NCBI GenBank assembly: GCA_016209985.1
Contig: JACQVB010000233.1
Location: 1-41,476 of the forward strand
DNA length: 41,476 nt
DNA from: Gemmatimonadota bacterium
GTDB lineage: Bacteria; Gemmatimonadota; Gemmatimonadetes; Gemmatimonadales; GWC2-71-9
Direction: 5' to 3'
The first letter of the stretch is position 1. Each line of letters opens with the position of its first letter. The notes beneath the pieces were generated by a model. That model worked only from the letters and a program-made list of their open reading frames with translations. It made no database searches and was not told where the DNA came from. The position numbers and the translations under genes were made by a program. Positions 30,883-39,672 of the stretch are shown piece by piece.

Positions 30883-32376
30883 ATGATGCGGTGGTCTTTG
30901 GTTTTGCCGGTGGCAGTGTTTGCGGCAGCGTGCGCCGACGGCAACGGTCCGACGACTAGCCTGCGGCCACCGCTGGCCCAGCAGGCCGTGGCCTGCGAGG
31001 TCACGGTTGCCTCCAGAACCATGACCTGCGACTCGCCCTCAGTCCCGGCTTCACCCGGGCTGGCGCTCAACGTCATCCTGGGTGGGCCGCAGGGAAGGTA
31101 CGTGCAGCTCGCGTCCACTGGCACAACGTATAACTCCGGCACGCAGGCATTCACTTCCAGCGTCACGGTGCAGAACACGATGGCGCAGCCGATGGGTACC
31201 ACCGACGGGACCACCGCCGATCCCAATGGAACCCGGATCTTCTTCTACAGCGGCCCGACCGTGACCAGCGGCACCGGGGCGGTCTCCGTCGTGGGCGACG
31301 GCACGGCAACCTTCACCGCGCCCAACCAGGCTTACTACCAATACGACGGCGTCATCACGCCGGGCAGCACTTCGGCGGCCAAGACCTGGACGTTCATGGT
31401 CCCGAGCACCGTGAACACGTTCGCGTTCGGGGTCATGGTCAGCACCAGGCTGCCGGATGAAGCGGTCGTATTCCGGTGGGAGGCGATGACGCCGCCGGCA
31501 GGCGACGAAACCAACGATTTCTATCACGTCGCCACGGCACGGGGCGAGGTCTGGGCCTCGGGTGCCAACGGCAAGATCATTCACTACACTGACGCCGGCG
31601 GGTGGGTGGAGCAGCTCACTGGAGCGACGGGGAGCGATGGGCAAGTGGGCCCGATCTACGGCATTTACCTGTGGGTCTCGGGGGACTTGATCGGGGGCGT
31701 GGCAGTGGGCGGCAGTGGCTCGGGCATTCGCCTCTATTACGACGGATCCAACTGGACACGCCAAAGCTCAGGGACTTCGACGCTGATGTCGACCACCGGG
31801 GTGGGAACGGACCCCAGCCGCGAATGGTGGGCCTGCGGCCTCGGCGGGATCGTGTACCGGGCGTACTATCCGAACGCATTCTTCCGGTTTAGTCCCGACT
31901 TCACCACCAACGATCTCTATTCCTGCAGCGGGACGGCCACCAACGACGTCTTTGCCGCGGGTGCCAACGGATTCCTGGCGCACTTTGACGGCACGGGCTG
32001 GACGCCATACACCACCAATACGACGCAAACGATCTTCACCCAGACTCGCTGCAGCGCGCAGGGGGCGACGACCGATATGTGGCTGGCGGGCGCCGGCGGC
32101 GTCATCCGGCACGCGGCGTCGCCCTTTACGACTCTTACGGAGCAAGCCAGCGGGACGACTGAGACCCTGTACGGCATGGACGCGGCCAGTTGCACCGATG
32201 TCTATGCCGTGGGGTCGAACGGGACCATCCTGCACTACAACGGGGCCACCTGGTCGGCGGAGGCGAGTGGGAGGACCAACTTGCTCAGCGAGGTCGTGAT
32301 CCGGACCAAGCTCGACGGCACCCGTGATGCCTTTGTGGTCGGGTCCGGCGGCACGATCCTGCATGGGGTACGGTGA
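30883..32376 (+). CDS. Lipoprotein with beta-propeller-like repeats
   Basis: A 497-aa exported protein. ATG 30883 follows GGAGGGG; the leader RWSLVLPVAVFAAAC ends in a lipobox. Residues 30-230 form a Thr/Ser/Gly-rich beta domain (AFTSSVTVQNTMAQPMGTTD, GTATFTAPNQAYYQYDGVIT). The second half has repeats of the type 'xxDVxAVGxNGxIxHYxGxxW' (WASGANGKIIHYTDAGGWVE, VFAAGANGFLAHFDGTGWTP, VYAVGSNGTILHYNGATWSA), which typically build a beta-propeller on the cell surface. No enzymatic motif. It is probably a surface adhesin or binding protein; the role is unknown. Confidence 0.8.
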   Translation: MMRWSLVLPVAVFAAACADGNGPTTSLRPPLAQQAVACEVTVASRTMTCDSPSVPASPGLALNVILGGPQGRYVQLASTGTTYNSGTQAFTSSVTVQNTMAQPMGTTDGTTADPNGTRIFFYSGPTVTSGTGAVSVVGDGTATFTAPNQAYYQYDGVITPGSTSAAKTWTFMVPSTVNTFAFGVMVSTRLPDEAVVFRWEAMTPPAGDETNDFYHVATARGEVWASGANGKIIHYTDAGGWVEQLTGATGSDGQVGPIYGIYLWVSGDLIGGVAVGGSGSGIRLYYDGSNWTRQSSGTSTLMSTTGVGTDPSREWWACGLGGIVYRAYYPNAFFRFSPDFTTNDLYSCSGTATNDVFAAGANGFLAHFDGTGWTPYTTNTTQTIFTQTRCSAQGATTDMWLAGAGGVIRHAASPFTTLTEQASGTTETLYGMDAASCTDVYAVGSNGTILHYNGATWSAEASGRTNLLSEVVIRTKLDGTRDAFVVGSGGTILHGVR

Positions 32377-32442
32377 GCAGCTCCGCGCCCGAAATGGCAG
32401 AACGTGCCACCGTGGAAGCAGCGTGAAACGCTCCTCGCCGTC

Positions 32443-32992
32443 ATGAGCGAGGAGCACAAGCCCTTGTCCCCGCCTCAACGCTGAAGCGGCCGGACGTTCA
32501 TTCTCGTCAGAGAGCTGCGCCACTCGCCGGAAAGAGTCTGGCAGGCGCTCAGCGACCCGGCGCAGCTACGCCAGTGGGCGCCCTTCGACGCCGATTCGGA
32601 GCCTGGGTACGGTTGGAACCACGGTGAAGCTCACCACGGTGGGAGCGCCCACGCCGCAGGTTTCCGAAACAACCGTGACGCGAGCCGAGCGTCCCAAGGT
32701 GCTGGAGTACCACTGGGGTGGCAACGATATCCGGTGGGAACTCGAAGCCTTTGGTGGCGGCACGCGTCTGACGCTGTGGACCAACATCGATCGCCGCTTC
32801 ATCTCCATGGGTGCTGCCGGGTGGCACATTTGCTTCGATGTTCTGGATCACCTTCTCGGCGGAACCCCCCTCGGCCGCATCGTCGGCCCCGAGGCGATGA
32901 AGTTCGGCGGCTGGCAGCGACTGAACGCCGAGTACGCAAAGCAGTTCGGCGTTGAGATCCCCGGTTGGCCGACCAACACCCCGAAGCGTTGA
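32443..32992 (+). pseudogene. SRPBCC (AHSA1-type) protein, broken by a stop and a frameshift
   Basis: Frame 1 starts at ATG 32443 (MSEEHKPLSPPQR), meets an in-frame TGA at 32482, then resumes as TFILVRELRHSPERVWQALS and DPAQLRQWAPFDAD. Near 32605 the frame shifts by one base and continues as LGTVGTTVKLTTVGAPTPQV, then VLEYHWGGNDIRWELEAFGG, then a normal C-terminus ending KQFGVEIPGWPTNTPKR. Together they form a whole AHSA1/START-like domain of about 180 aa with two lesions. Either the gene is decaying or the sequence carries errors here. Confidence 0.75.
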
Positions 32993-33013
32993 ATCCAAGG
33001 AGGAAAAAACCCC

Positions 33014-33092
33014 ATGAACGCTGCTCAGCTCATCGACAAGGAGATCGCCACTAAGCGGCTGGGACTCGTTTGGCGCACGGAGGAGCTTCGCA

Positions 33093-33100
<8 letters not shown>
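33014..33100 (+). pseudogene. N-terminal stub of a DUF1801-type protein
   Basis: AAGGAGGAAAAAACCCC precedes ATG 33014. The 28-aa product [20 protein letters not shown] has the opening of DUF1801-type proteins (SQLIDxxI), but after IA the homology ends. The stop overlaps the start of the complete DUF1801 gene by 8 bp, so ribosomes loaded on the stub may re-initiate there. Confidence 0.5.
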
Positions 33101-33584
<484 letters not shown>

Positions 33585-33621
33585 AGACTGAGCCTCACCG
33601 ATGTCGATGTTAACGCGCACC

Positions 33622-34488
33622 TCAGCCCGTCTTCCACGCCTTGGCCATCTCGTTCACGTAGTCGGCGTATTTCCGGGGAGCATGACCGAGTACGTTGGTG
33701 AGCTCGGCCAGGTCCTCCTTGCTCGCCTTGAGTCCCTTCGTCTGGAACCACTCGTACATCAGCCGGAAATCGTAGGCCAGCACCGGCGGGATGCCGTAAG
33801 CGAGATTCTGCTTCTCCCAGCTATCCATGTCGTCGCCCGCATACTTAACCGGCTTCCCGAGCGCCTTGCTCCAGATTTCGGCGGTGCCGAGCCCGGTGAG
33901 CGCGTCGGGGCCGACCAGGTTGAGGGTCTGCCCATCCAGCTTTGACGTCGTGAGAGCGATGACGGCAGCGTCGGCAATGTCACGCACGTCCACGCGCGAG
34001 ACACCCGCGCTGCCGAGCGGTTGCGGGTACACGCCGTAGTTGAGGAGCGCCTGCTGATACCAGACGTCGTTCTGGTAGAAGTTGTTGGGCCGGAGAATCA
34101 CCCCGGCCAATCCGCTCGCCTGGATGGCCATCTCCACCGGCACCTTGGATCCGAAGTGCGGGAGGTGGACGGCGCGCTCGGCATCCTGCACCGAGAGATA
34201 CACCACCCGCTTGACGCCGGCATCGCGGATGCCGTTCAAGGCCAGGAGTCCTTCCGTCGCCTCGGTCGGGCTGACGACCGTGACCAGGAAAACGCTGTCG
34301 TACCCCTTGAATACGGACCGGATGGTGCCGATATCCAGCAGGTTGCCCACGACGCCTTTCACGCCCTGGGGGAGCCTCTTCGCCTTTTCCGGATCGCGGG
34401 TCAGCACGCTGACCTCGGCCTTCCCCTGTAACGCCTTCACGACGGTTGAGCCGACCGTGCCGGTGCCGCCGGTTACCAGAACTCTCAT
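33622..34488 (-). CDS. NmrA-like NAD(P)-binding oxidoreductase/regulator
   Basis: A 288-aa Rossmann protein of the atypical SDR (NmrA) class. It opens [20 protein letters not shown] with the GGTGTVG nucleotide loop (7-13), then [50 protein letters not shown] (instead of the catalytic YxxxK) and [20 protein letters not shown]. There is a [13 protein letters not shown] helix and a C-terminal substrate-like domain. The family includes NAD(P)H-quinone reductases and redox-sensing regulators that lack catalysis. ATG 34488. It abuts the decayed higA relic. Confidence 0.88.
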   Translation of the reverse strand: MRVLVTGGTGTVGSTVVKALQGKAEVSVLTRDPEKAKRLPQGVKGVVGNLLDIGTIRSVFKGYDSVFLVTVVSPTEATEGLLALNGIRDAGVKRVVYLSVQDAERAVHLPHFGSKVPVEMAIQASGLAGVILRPNNFYQNDVWYQQALLNYGVYPQPLGSAGVSRVDVRDIADAAVIALTTSKLDGQTLNLVGPDALTGLGTAEIWSKALGKPVKYAGDDMDSWEKQNLAYGIPPVLAYDFRLMYEWFQTKGLKASKEDLAELTNVLGHAPRKYADYVNEMAKAWKTG

Positions 34489-34519
34489 GTGCCGCCTCGG
34501 AGAGGAGTGAAGGAGACCA

Positions 34520-34623
34520 GGATTTGATAGCGAAGCATCTCCGCTTTTGCTAACCGTTCCTCGGCGTCAGCGAATCCGAGGTCGGCAAAAAGCATTACCA
34601 GTGCTGGGTTCGATGGAAATCAT
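34520..34623 (-). pseudogene. Decayed HigA-type antitoxin start
   Basis: From ATG 34623 (AAGAAGGAT upstream) the frame reads MISIEPSTGNAF. One extra T in a run of five shifts the frame, after which [20 protein letters not shown] follows, the usual opening of HigA-like XRE antitoxins (NxFADLGFxxAEExLxKAEL). The helix-turn-helix domain is missing: homology ends near 34520. There the sequence CTTCGCTATCAAATCCTGG resembles the T-arm side of the tRNA-half repeats. Confidence 0.55.
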
Positions 34624-34645
34624 ATCCTTCTTTTCGCGATCTTAG

Positions 34646-34808
34646 TCATGTTTTATCCTTTGCTCTCGATCCTGAGCTTCGGAGTCCGCTGTAGTGCTTG
34701 GCAGCTGCATGAAAACGGGCCAGGACTCTTTCCTTGTCAGGTTTGGGTGTTGCAATTCCTGATTTTGACTTCTTGACGAAAACGTCAAGTAGGTACACAA
34801 CTCCAGCA
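34646..34808 (-). pseudogene. C-terminal part of a HigB/RelE-like (Gp49) toxin
   Basis: The frame ending at TGA 34646-34648 reads VVYLLDVFVKKSKSGIATPK then PDKERVLARFHAAAKHYSGL, the C-terminal strand and helix of Gp49/HigB-type toxins (xVYxLHxFxKKSxxGIATPxxE). The N-terminal half with the fold's first strands is absent; upstream the frame leads into unrelated residues. The stop lies 22 bp before the higA relic, the normal toxin-then-antitoxin spacing of higBA operons. Confidence 0.6.
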
Positions 34809-34814
34809 GACTCC

Positions 34815-35100
34815 GCGGTATGTACCGGGTTCGCGCTTCGCATCCCACGTTTCCACCATGCTGGCCAAATGGTCCGCCCAGTCGCGCTCGGCATGCACAA
34901 ATGACCCACTGTAATCGGGATGGTCAAGGAGTTCTTTCCGTTGTATACCGGACTGGAGGATGTCCTCCACTGTCTCGATCAGGGCATCGGGATCAACATG
35001 ATCTTCAAATATCTCAAAATCGCCCTGCAAGAGATATCCCACAGGATCGCCATGCCAGTCCGAATGGACATACAGTTCGTCAACGGCGTCGCCGTCGCCG
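34815..35100 (-). pseudogene. Fragment of an unidentified acidic protein
   Basis: The minus-strand frame reads AVDELYVHSDWHGDPVGYLL, then QGDFEIFEDHVDPDALIETV, then EDILQSGIQRKELLDHPDYS and FVHAERDWADHLASMVETWD, and runs into the toxin relic. It has coding character (acidic, aromatic, low in Arg), and the DNA is visibly poorer in GC than its surroundings. No convincing start is present; a GTG at 35042 is the only in-frame candidate. Family not recognised. Confidence 0.4.
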
Positions 35101-35197
35101 CTTGCGACGTTGCCGCCACCTTGCGCATCTGCGTGTGGAGAGGGCGGCGTGCGGGAATCGGCCCATGCTTCAGGCGAACGGAAGGGAGTCTCGCGTG

Positions 35198-36853
35198 ATG
35201 CGACACCTGCTGCGGTTCTCGATGGCCGTAATCGTCTTGGCTCCTGGAGTCACGGCTGCCCAGGGTGTGAGGGACTCCACCGCGGCACGGGCGCCGGCTC
35301 TGAGGATAGACCCACGGCTGATCGCCGAGGCGGCGGAAGTGTGGACCTTGATCGCAGGGCCGCACAACCCCATCTGGCCGGGCTGGGACGCGTCCGACAC
35401 GCCCATTCTGTTCTACCTGCCTGGCGAGCAGGATGTCCTCATCAATCACCCCCGACCGCCAGCGGGATTCGTCACGTACGGAGGGCCGATCCAATTCCCG
35501 GGAGGTCGCATCGTGGTTCACGATGGAGCTACGATCCTCGGGGCGGACGGCCAGAACACCTCGCGCGACATCGAGGGAGCGCGGACTCTGGTTGTCGCCG
35601 ATGCCCTCTCGAACCTGAGGCAGCAGATCCGCGGCGTACTGGGAGACCCACGACCACCAGCTGAGAAGATACAGAACCTCGGCTTTGCCCAGTTGGCTAC
35701 GGATCCGTACGATCAGCTCGCGCTCGTGGCTCACGAGGCTTTCCACGTTTTCCAGGACCGGGCGGCTCCGACGAAGGGCGCCAATGAGATGCTCCTGCTG
35801 CACTACCCGGTGCTCTCGGTCGAGAACAACGTGGGTTTCGCGCAGGAAGGCGCGGCGCTTGCGGCGGCGCTACGGTCCGACGACGACCCGGGATTCAGCG
35901 CCGCCGTCGTGCGTTGGCTGGCGCTGCGGCGGCACCGCAGGGCCGCGCTTCCTCCGCAGGCCATCGAGTACGAGGACGGGGTGGAGTTCCACGAAGGACT
36001 AGCCAAGTACGTCGAGTACCGGCTGCTGGAAGCGATCGAGGGTCGGCAACCGGGCCCCCAGATGTGGTGGGTGCAAGGGTTTCGCGGATACGACGGGCTG
36101 GCGTCCCGGCGCTCCGTATTCGTCGACAGAATGCTCCAGCACATGCGCGGCGAGGTTGCGGTCAACAACGACCCGTTCGGGACCGCGCCCCTGCGGATGA
36201 GACTGTACTACTCCGGCATGGCGATCGCTGCCGTACTCGACCGGCTCTCCTCGAACTGGAAGGACCGAGTCCTGCAACCGGGGGTGTCCCTGACCGATCT
36301 GGTGGCGGATGCGGTCGGCGCGCGGACCGGCGATGTGCGCCAGGCGCTCGAGGATGCGCGATGGGAGGGAGACTATGATGCTCTCGTCGCCTCGAAGCGG
36401 CGGCTCGCGCGGGAAGGTCAAGCCCGGATTGACACGATGCTCACGCGGATCGAACGGGGCGCAGAAACCGGCATCATCGTGGACTACGGGGCGCTCGACA
36501 CCCCACGAGTGGCGCTGGCCTTCACCCCGTTCGGCATTACCATGGTGGACGCCGATCGTACCATCTACACACAGGTCCCCATCCAGGCCCGCTTCGCGGA
36601 CGGCTCGGAGGTCGCGCAGACGCAGGCGACGCCGCTACTCCACGACCGGAGACGCAAGCTGGTCCAGTTCCGGCTGTCGAGGGAGCTCTCCCCCGAGGAG
36701 GTGGACAGAGCACTCGGCGGTGAGGTGCGGGCCGGTCGCGAGGTCCGCGAAGTGAGACTGGAGTTGCCGGGGGTCCGGGTGAGTTCCCCCAGCGCGACAA
36801 TCCAGTGGGATGGCAATGATCTTCGAGTAACCCTCGCGTCTCCCCGGGAGTAG
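35198..36853 (+). CDS. Secreted putative HExxH metalloprotein
   Basis: A 551-aa exported protein. Signal peptide LLRFSMAVIVLAPGVTAAQG. Near residue 179 the helix QLALVAHEAFHVFQDRA carries HEAFH, a gluzincin-type zinc motif. About 80 residues later VEFHEGLAKYVEYRLLEAIE offers the third-ligand Glu, as in peptidase families where HExxH is followed by ExxA/xYxE. The last 150 residues are beta-rich (VPIQARFADGSEVAQTQATP). No propeptide family named. Known homologues of this architecture are uncharacterised; a peptidase is likely but not certain. ATG 35198 is chosen over the open upstream frame because it begins the signal peptide. Confidence 0.7.
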   Translation: MRHLLRFSMAVIVLAPGVTAAQGVRDSTAARAPALRIDPRLIAEAAEVWTLIAGPHNPIWPGWDASDTPILFYLPGEQDVLINHPRPPAGFVTYGGPIQFPGGRIVVHDGATILGADGQNTSRDIEGARTLVVADALSNLRQQIRGVLGDPRPPAEKIQNLGFAQLATDPYDQLALVAHEAFHVFQDRAAPTKGANEMLLLHYPVLSVENNVGFAQEGAALAAALRSDDDPGFSAAVVRWLALRRHRRAALPPQAIEYEDGVEFHEGLAKYVEYRLLEAIEGRQPGPQMWWVQGFRGYDGLASRRSVFVDRMLQHMRGEVAVNNDPFGTAPLRMRLYYSGMAIAAVLDRLSSNWKDRVLQPGVSLTDLVADAVGARTGDVRQALEDARWEGDYDALVASKRRLAREGQARIDTMLTRIERGAETGIIVDYGALDTPRVALAFTPFGITMVDADRTIYTQVPIQARFADGSEVAQTQATPLLHDRRRKLVQFRLSRELSPEEVDRALGGEVRAGREVREVRLELPGVRVSSPSATIQWDGNDLRVTLASPRE

Positions 36854-36907
36854 CGGAGGCCGGCTCGATCTCCCGCTGAAACGGCCCCCAAACGGCCCCC
36901 GCAGTTA

Positions 36908-37012
36908 CCAAAGCAAAACGCCCAACCTCGCAAACATCTGCAAGATCGAGCGTTAGTGAGTCGGGACGCCGGGATTTGATTGCGAAGCGCAGCAACTCGC
37001 CTCGGGATCCCG
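36908..37012 (-). repeat. tRNA-half repeat, copy D2, with conserved flank and T-loop insertion
   Basis: TCGGGACGCCGGGATTTGA (36961-36979), the tRNA 3' end on the minus strand. The T-loop is interrupted by an insertion holding GCGA-AGCGCAGCAAC-TCGC, then a degraded T-stem (CTCGGGATCCCGC). The left flank 36912-36957 (GCAAAACGCCCAACCTCGCA, then CTGCAAGATCGAGCGTT) is nearly the same as beside copies D1 and E. Confidence 0.65.
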
Positions 37013-37137
37013 CACCGATTGATTGAACAGCAGTGGGGCCATCCATCGCCCTGCCACCAGCGCGACCACACAGCCAACAACAGCCCCGGACACCGCGAAG
37101 CGGAGTCGCTGGGTGACCACCAGCCGGATCACCTGTC
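37013..37137 (-). pseudogene. Internal relic of an FtsX/MacB-like permease
   Basis: The minus-strand frame reads QVIRLVVTQRLRFAVSGAVV then GCVVALVAGRWMAPLLFNQS and VRDPE, the 'QxxRLVVxQGLxLAxxGxxxGxxxAxxLxRxxxxLLF' segment of ABC-permease paralogues that precedes the periplasmic DP(L/E) loop. It is bounded upstream by an in-frame TAG and downstream by tRNA-half copy D2. A second permease end lies beside copy B. Confidence 0.55.
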
Positions 37138-37179
37138 GCGCCTAGCGCGTCACCGGCCAAGCCAGCGCGGAGAACCCGG

Positions 37180-38559
37180 TCAGAGGTATCCGAACACCGG
37201 CGGAAAGACGATCACGACGATCGCCGCCCACCCGGCAAACACGGGCAAATAGTCGGTCTGCCACCGCTCGAGGTCGCTGAACGGTCCACGGCCTCTTAAG
37301 AATCGGACGTAGAGCACGACCGACCACGCCAGGTTGACCAGGAGAATCACGTTCTCGCCCAGGGCCGCCACCCGGTTGGGGGTGAAGCCGAACTCGCTGA
37401 TGCGGGCGGCGAGGGCCCACAGCGCGACCGCGTCGGCCAGGAGCGCGCTGATCACCAGCACCACCTGCAGGATATCGAAAGCGCCGGCGGGCGAACGGGG
37501 GTCGCGGGCCGATATGGAGTAGAGCAGCAGGCCGAGGACCACGACCAGGAGCAGATCGAACGCGATCAGCACGGGGCGCGCGATGTCCACTCCGCGCCCG
37601 GTCCACACCACGGTCGCCAAGAACGTGACCAGCAAGGCGGCGAAGAGCGGTGTGAAGACGCGGGTCAACACCGGCGCCATGTTCTCGATCACGCTCTGCT
37701 TGGCCTCCACCAGCCAGGATCCGATCACGACGGCCCCCATGGCGCCGCACGGCACGACCCACGTCATGAGGAAGGACTCAAGGTTGATCCCGATGGCCTG
37801 GAAGATCATCATCATGAACGCGGTGAAGACGCCGCCGCCCAGGGCGATCAGCACGTAGTAGATGAAGAGCTCGCCGGAGAAGCGAATGAAATCCATGCGG
37901 CCTTCCACTTGCCTCCACCGGCTCCCCGCGTACGCGACGCCGACTGCCACCAGCCAGAACGCGATCGGCAGGTGCAGTACCGTCAGCACCTCCGTGTTGC
38001 CCCGCGGGACGAAGGGATAAACGTTGGCGAGGACGGCCGCCGCCACGAACGCCGCAGCCAGCCAGCCGACGGTTCTTGTGTCTAACCGCCGTTTCCAGAC
38101 GAAATAGGCCGCCAGCAGCGGGAACACGAACAGACTCATGTTGCGGGCGTAAAACGGCGGCAGCTCCTGGTCCTTGTTCAGCGCGATCCCGAAGAGCGCC
38201 GGCAGCTTGATGGCCACGGCCGCCGCCACCGCAAAACCGAAGGCGATGATAGCATCGGTCCGGGCGCTCGCTCGCGGCTCCGCCGCATCGGAGGGAACCA
38301 CGACGAGTTGCTTCCAGAGGCGGTCCGAGTGCTCCCGGGCGAACTCCCGGGAGAGCGCGTCGAGCTGGCCCATGCGCTTCACCGCCACGAGGAACGCCTC
38401 ATCGGCGGCGAGGCCCGCCTTGCCGAGGGCCGCGACCTGCTCGCGCAAGTGGTCTTCCAGCTCCGCTACGTCCACCGGCTGGATGGCCTGCCGGCGGCGG
38501 AGATAGCTCCGCCACAGATCGATCTGCTCTTCGAGCGATACCGCGTGATCTTCAGGCAA
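37180..38559 (-). CDS. Polytopic membrane protein with permease-prefix domain
   Basis: A 459-aa protein. Residues 1-75 form a cytoplasmic permease-prefix domain (LEEQIDLWRSYLRRRQAIQP, ELEDHLREQVAALGKAGLAA, FLVAVKRMGQLDALSREFAR). About ten membrane helices follow (AIIAFGFAVAAAVAIKLPAL to WAAIVVIVFPPVFGYL), similar to DUF4153-type proteins. The prefix domain normally fronts ABC-type permeases and is encoded beside PadR regulators, as it is here: the order padR, 144-aa membrane protein, this gene with an 8-bp overlap forms one operon. No transport substrate can be named. Confidence 0.85.
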   Translation of the reverse strand: MPEDHAVSLEEQIDLWRSYLRRRQAIQPVDVAELEDHLREQVAALGKAGLAADEAFLVAVKRMGQLDALSREFAREHSDRLWKQLVVVPSDAAEPRASARTDAIIAFGFAVAAAVAIKLPALFGIALNKDQELPPFYARNMSLFVFPLLAAYFVWKRRLDTRTVGWLAAAFVAAAVLANVYPFVPRGNTEVLTVLHLPIAFWLVAVGVAYAGSRWRQVEGRMDFIRFSGELFIYYVLIALGGGVFTAFMMMIFQAIGINLESFLMTWVVPCGAMGAVVIGSWLVEAKQSVIENMAPVLTRVFTPLFAALLVTFLATVVWTGRGVDIARPVLIAFDLLLVVVLGLLLYSISARDPRSPAGAFDILQVVLVISALLADAVALWALAARISEFGFTPNRVAALGENVILLVNLAWSVVLYVRFLRGRGPFSDLERWQTDYLPVFAGWAAIVVIVFPPVFGYL

Positions 38560-38986
38560 GGGCGTAGCTCCCTACTGAGAGTGTGGGCGCGCGGGGTTCG
38601 CCTTGGGCTGCTGCGCGGGGAAATCGCTCCCGCGCGGCATAGCGAAACAGCCCCCCCGCGCCTGCGAACAGCGCAACCAACAGGCCATGCAGTAGCACGA
38701 TCATCACGGGGCTGGCGGTGTTCGGATAGTTCAGAGCGAACGCGCCAACCAGCGCCTGGGCGAGTGCGGTCGCGAACAAGGTGCGGGCCAGCCCCCGCGG
38801 CCGGAAGCGCGCGATGATGGCCCCACAGAATCCGATGGCGAGCACGCCACCATACAGCAGGTTCGCGGGGTCGTCATCCTCGATCCCGAGGAGGCCGGCG
38901 GCAGCGTTCGTCCAGAGGATCAGGAATGCGGCGGTGAGCGCTAGGCCGGCAGCCAATCGGTACGCGGTATCGGTCTGCAAGCGCAT
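38552..38986 (-). CDS. 144-aa four-helix membrane protein
   Basis: A small integral membrane protein with helices AYRLAAGLALTAAFLILWTN, ANLLYGGVLAIGFCGAIIAR, TLFATALAQALVGAFALNYP and VMIVLLHGLLVALFAGAGGL. Acidic loop GIEDDDPAN. ATG 38986 has GAGG 4 nt upstream and is preferred to ATG 39013, which directly follows the padR stop. The gene overlaps the next (permease-prefix) gene by 8 bp, so the three are co-transcribed and probably translationally coupled. No named family; frequently seen as a spacer gene in PadR-permease-prefix operons by style. Confidence 0.75.
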   Translation of the reverse strand: MRLQTDTAYRLAAGLALTAAFLILWTNAAAGLLGIEDDDPANLLYGGVLAIGFCGAIIARFRPRGLARTLFATALAQALVGAFALNYPNTASPVMIVLLHGLLVALFAGAGGLFRYAARERFPRAAAQGEPRAPTLSVGSYALA

Positions 38987-39013
38987 CGGTCCTCGAGGTT
39001 GGGGATCCAGCAT

Positions 39014-39400
39014 TCAGGATGCCTGGGAAAGTGACGCGGTCAACGCCGGCCGGGTGGTCGGAATGCCGACACGCAGATCCCGCCAGATCCTCCGCAGGGT
39101 CCGGTCCACCGCTTGCCACTGGTTGCGTTCCCTGGCGAGCTGATCCCTACCTGGCGGCGTGATCCGATAGTACTTGCGGCGGCGGCCGCTCTCGGCGACC
39201 TCCCACCGCGCCTCGATGTAGCCGAGCCGCTCGAGCCGGTGCAGCACCGGGTAGAGCATCCCGTCGGTCCAATCCATGCGCCCGCCGGACACTTCGCGGA
39301 CTCGCTGGAGGATCGCGTAGCCGTAGCTGTCCTGTTCGGCCAGGATCGCCAGGACGATCGGGGTGGAGGAAGCGGCTATCAGGTCCTTGTTGATTTCCAT
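39014..39400 (-). CDS. PadR family transcriptional regulator
   Basis: A 128-aa winged-helix repressor. The canonical core is seen: STPIVLAILAEQDSYGYAIL, QRVREVSGGRMDWTDGMLYP, VLHRLERLGYIEARWEVAES and GRRRKYYRITPPGRDQLARE. The C-terminal dimer helix (RNQWQAVDRTLRRIWRDLRV) is present. PadR proteins repress their own operon and neighbouring transporters and release DNA on ligand binding. The start ATG 39400 is confirmed by the MEINKDLIAAS opening; the open frame upstream is spurious. Two overlapping AT-rich palindromes lie 150-180 bp upstream and two ATACAT repeats 45-65 bp upstream. Confidence 0.93.
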   Translation of the reverse strand: MEINKDLIAASSTPIVLAILAEQDSYGYAILQRVREVSGGRMDWTDGMLYPVLHRLERLGYIEARWEVAESGRRRKYYRITPPGRDQLARERNQWQAVDRTLRRIWRDLRVGIPTTRPALTASLSQAS

Positions 39401-39553
39401 GATGTCACCGGTCGCGAGGTGCCATTGAGCTCGGGTCGGGTCTATACATTGCAGCATCATACATGGCAGCGCTAGGTATATGAACCGCAAACATCCGTTG
39501 ATGGCCTTTCGCACCGGGAAGTGATCGAGCAGGCGCGTGGGATATTCCCTGTG

Positions 39554-39579
39554 GTAAAGTACTTTACAAGACAAAGTAC
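39554..39579. promoter_or_regulatory. Two overlapping palindromes, likely PadR operator
   Basis: GTAAAGTACTTTAC is a perfect 14-bp palindrome (39554-39567). It shares bases with a second inverted repeat, GTACTTT and AAAGTAC separated by 7 nt (39559-39579). The AT-rich symmetry stands out in GC-rich DNA and lies upstream of padR, past the end of the SRPBCC fusion gene. Confidence 0.55.
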
Positions 39580-39672
39580 CAGGGGTCAAGGCCATCAGAG
39601 GACAAACCGACGGCGAGCTAGCCGCCGCCGGTCGTCCCCATATCCTGTTGCTGCGACCGGCCCCCAGCGACG

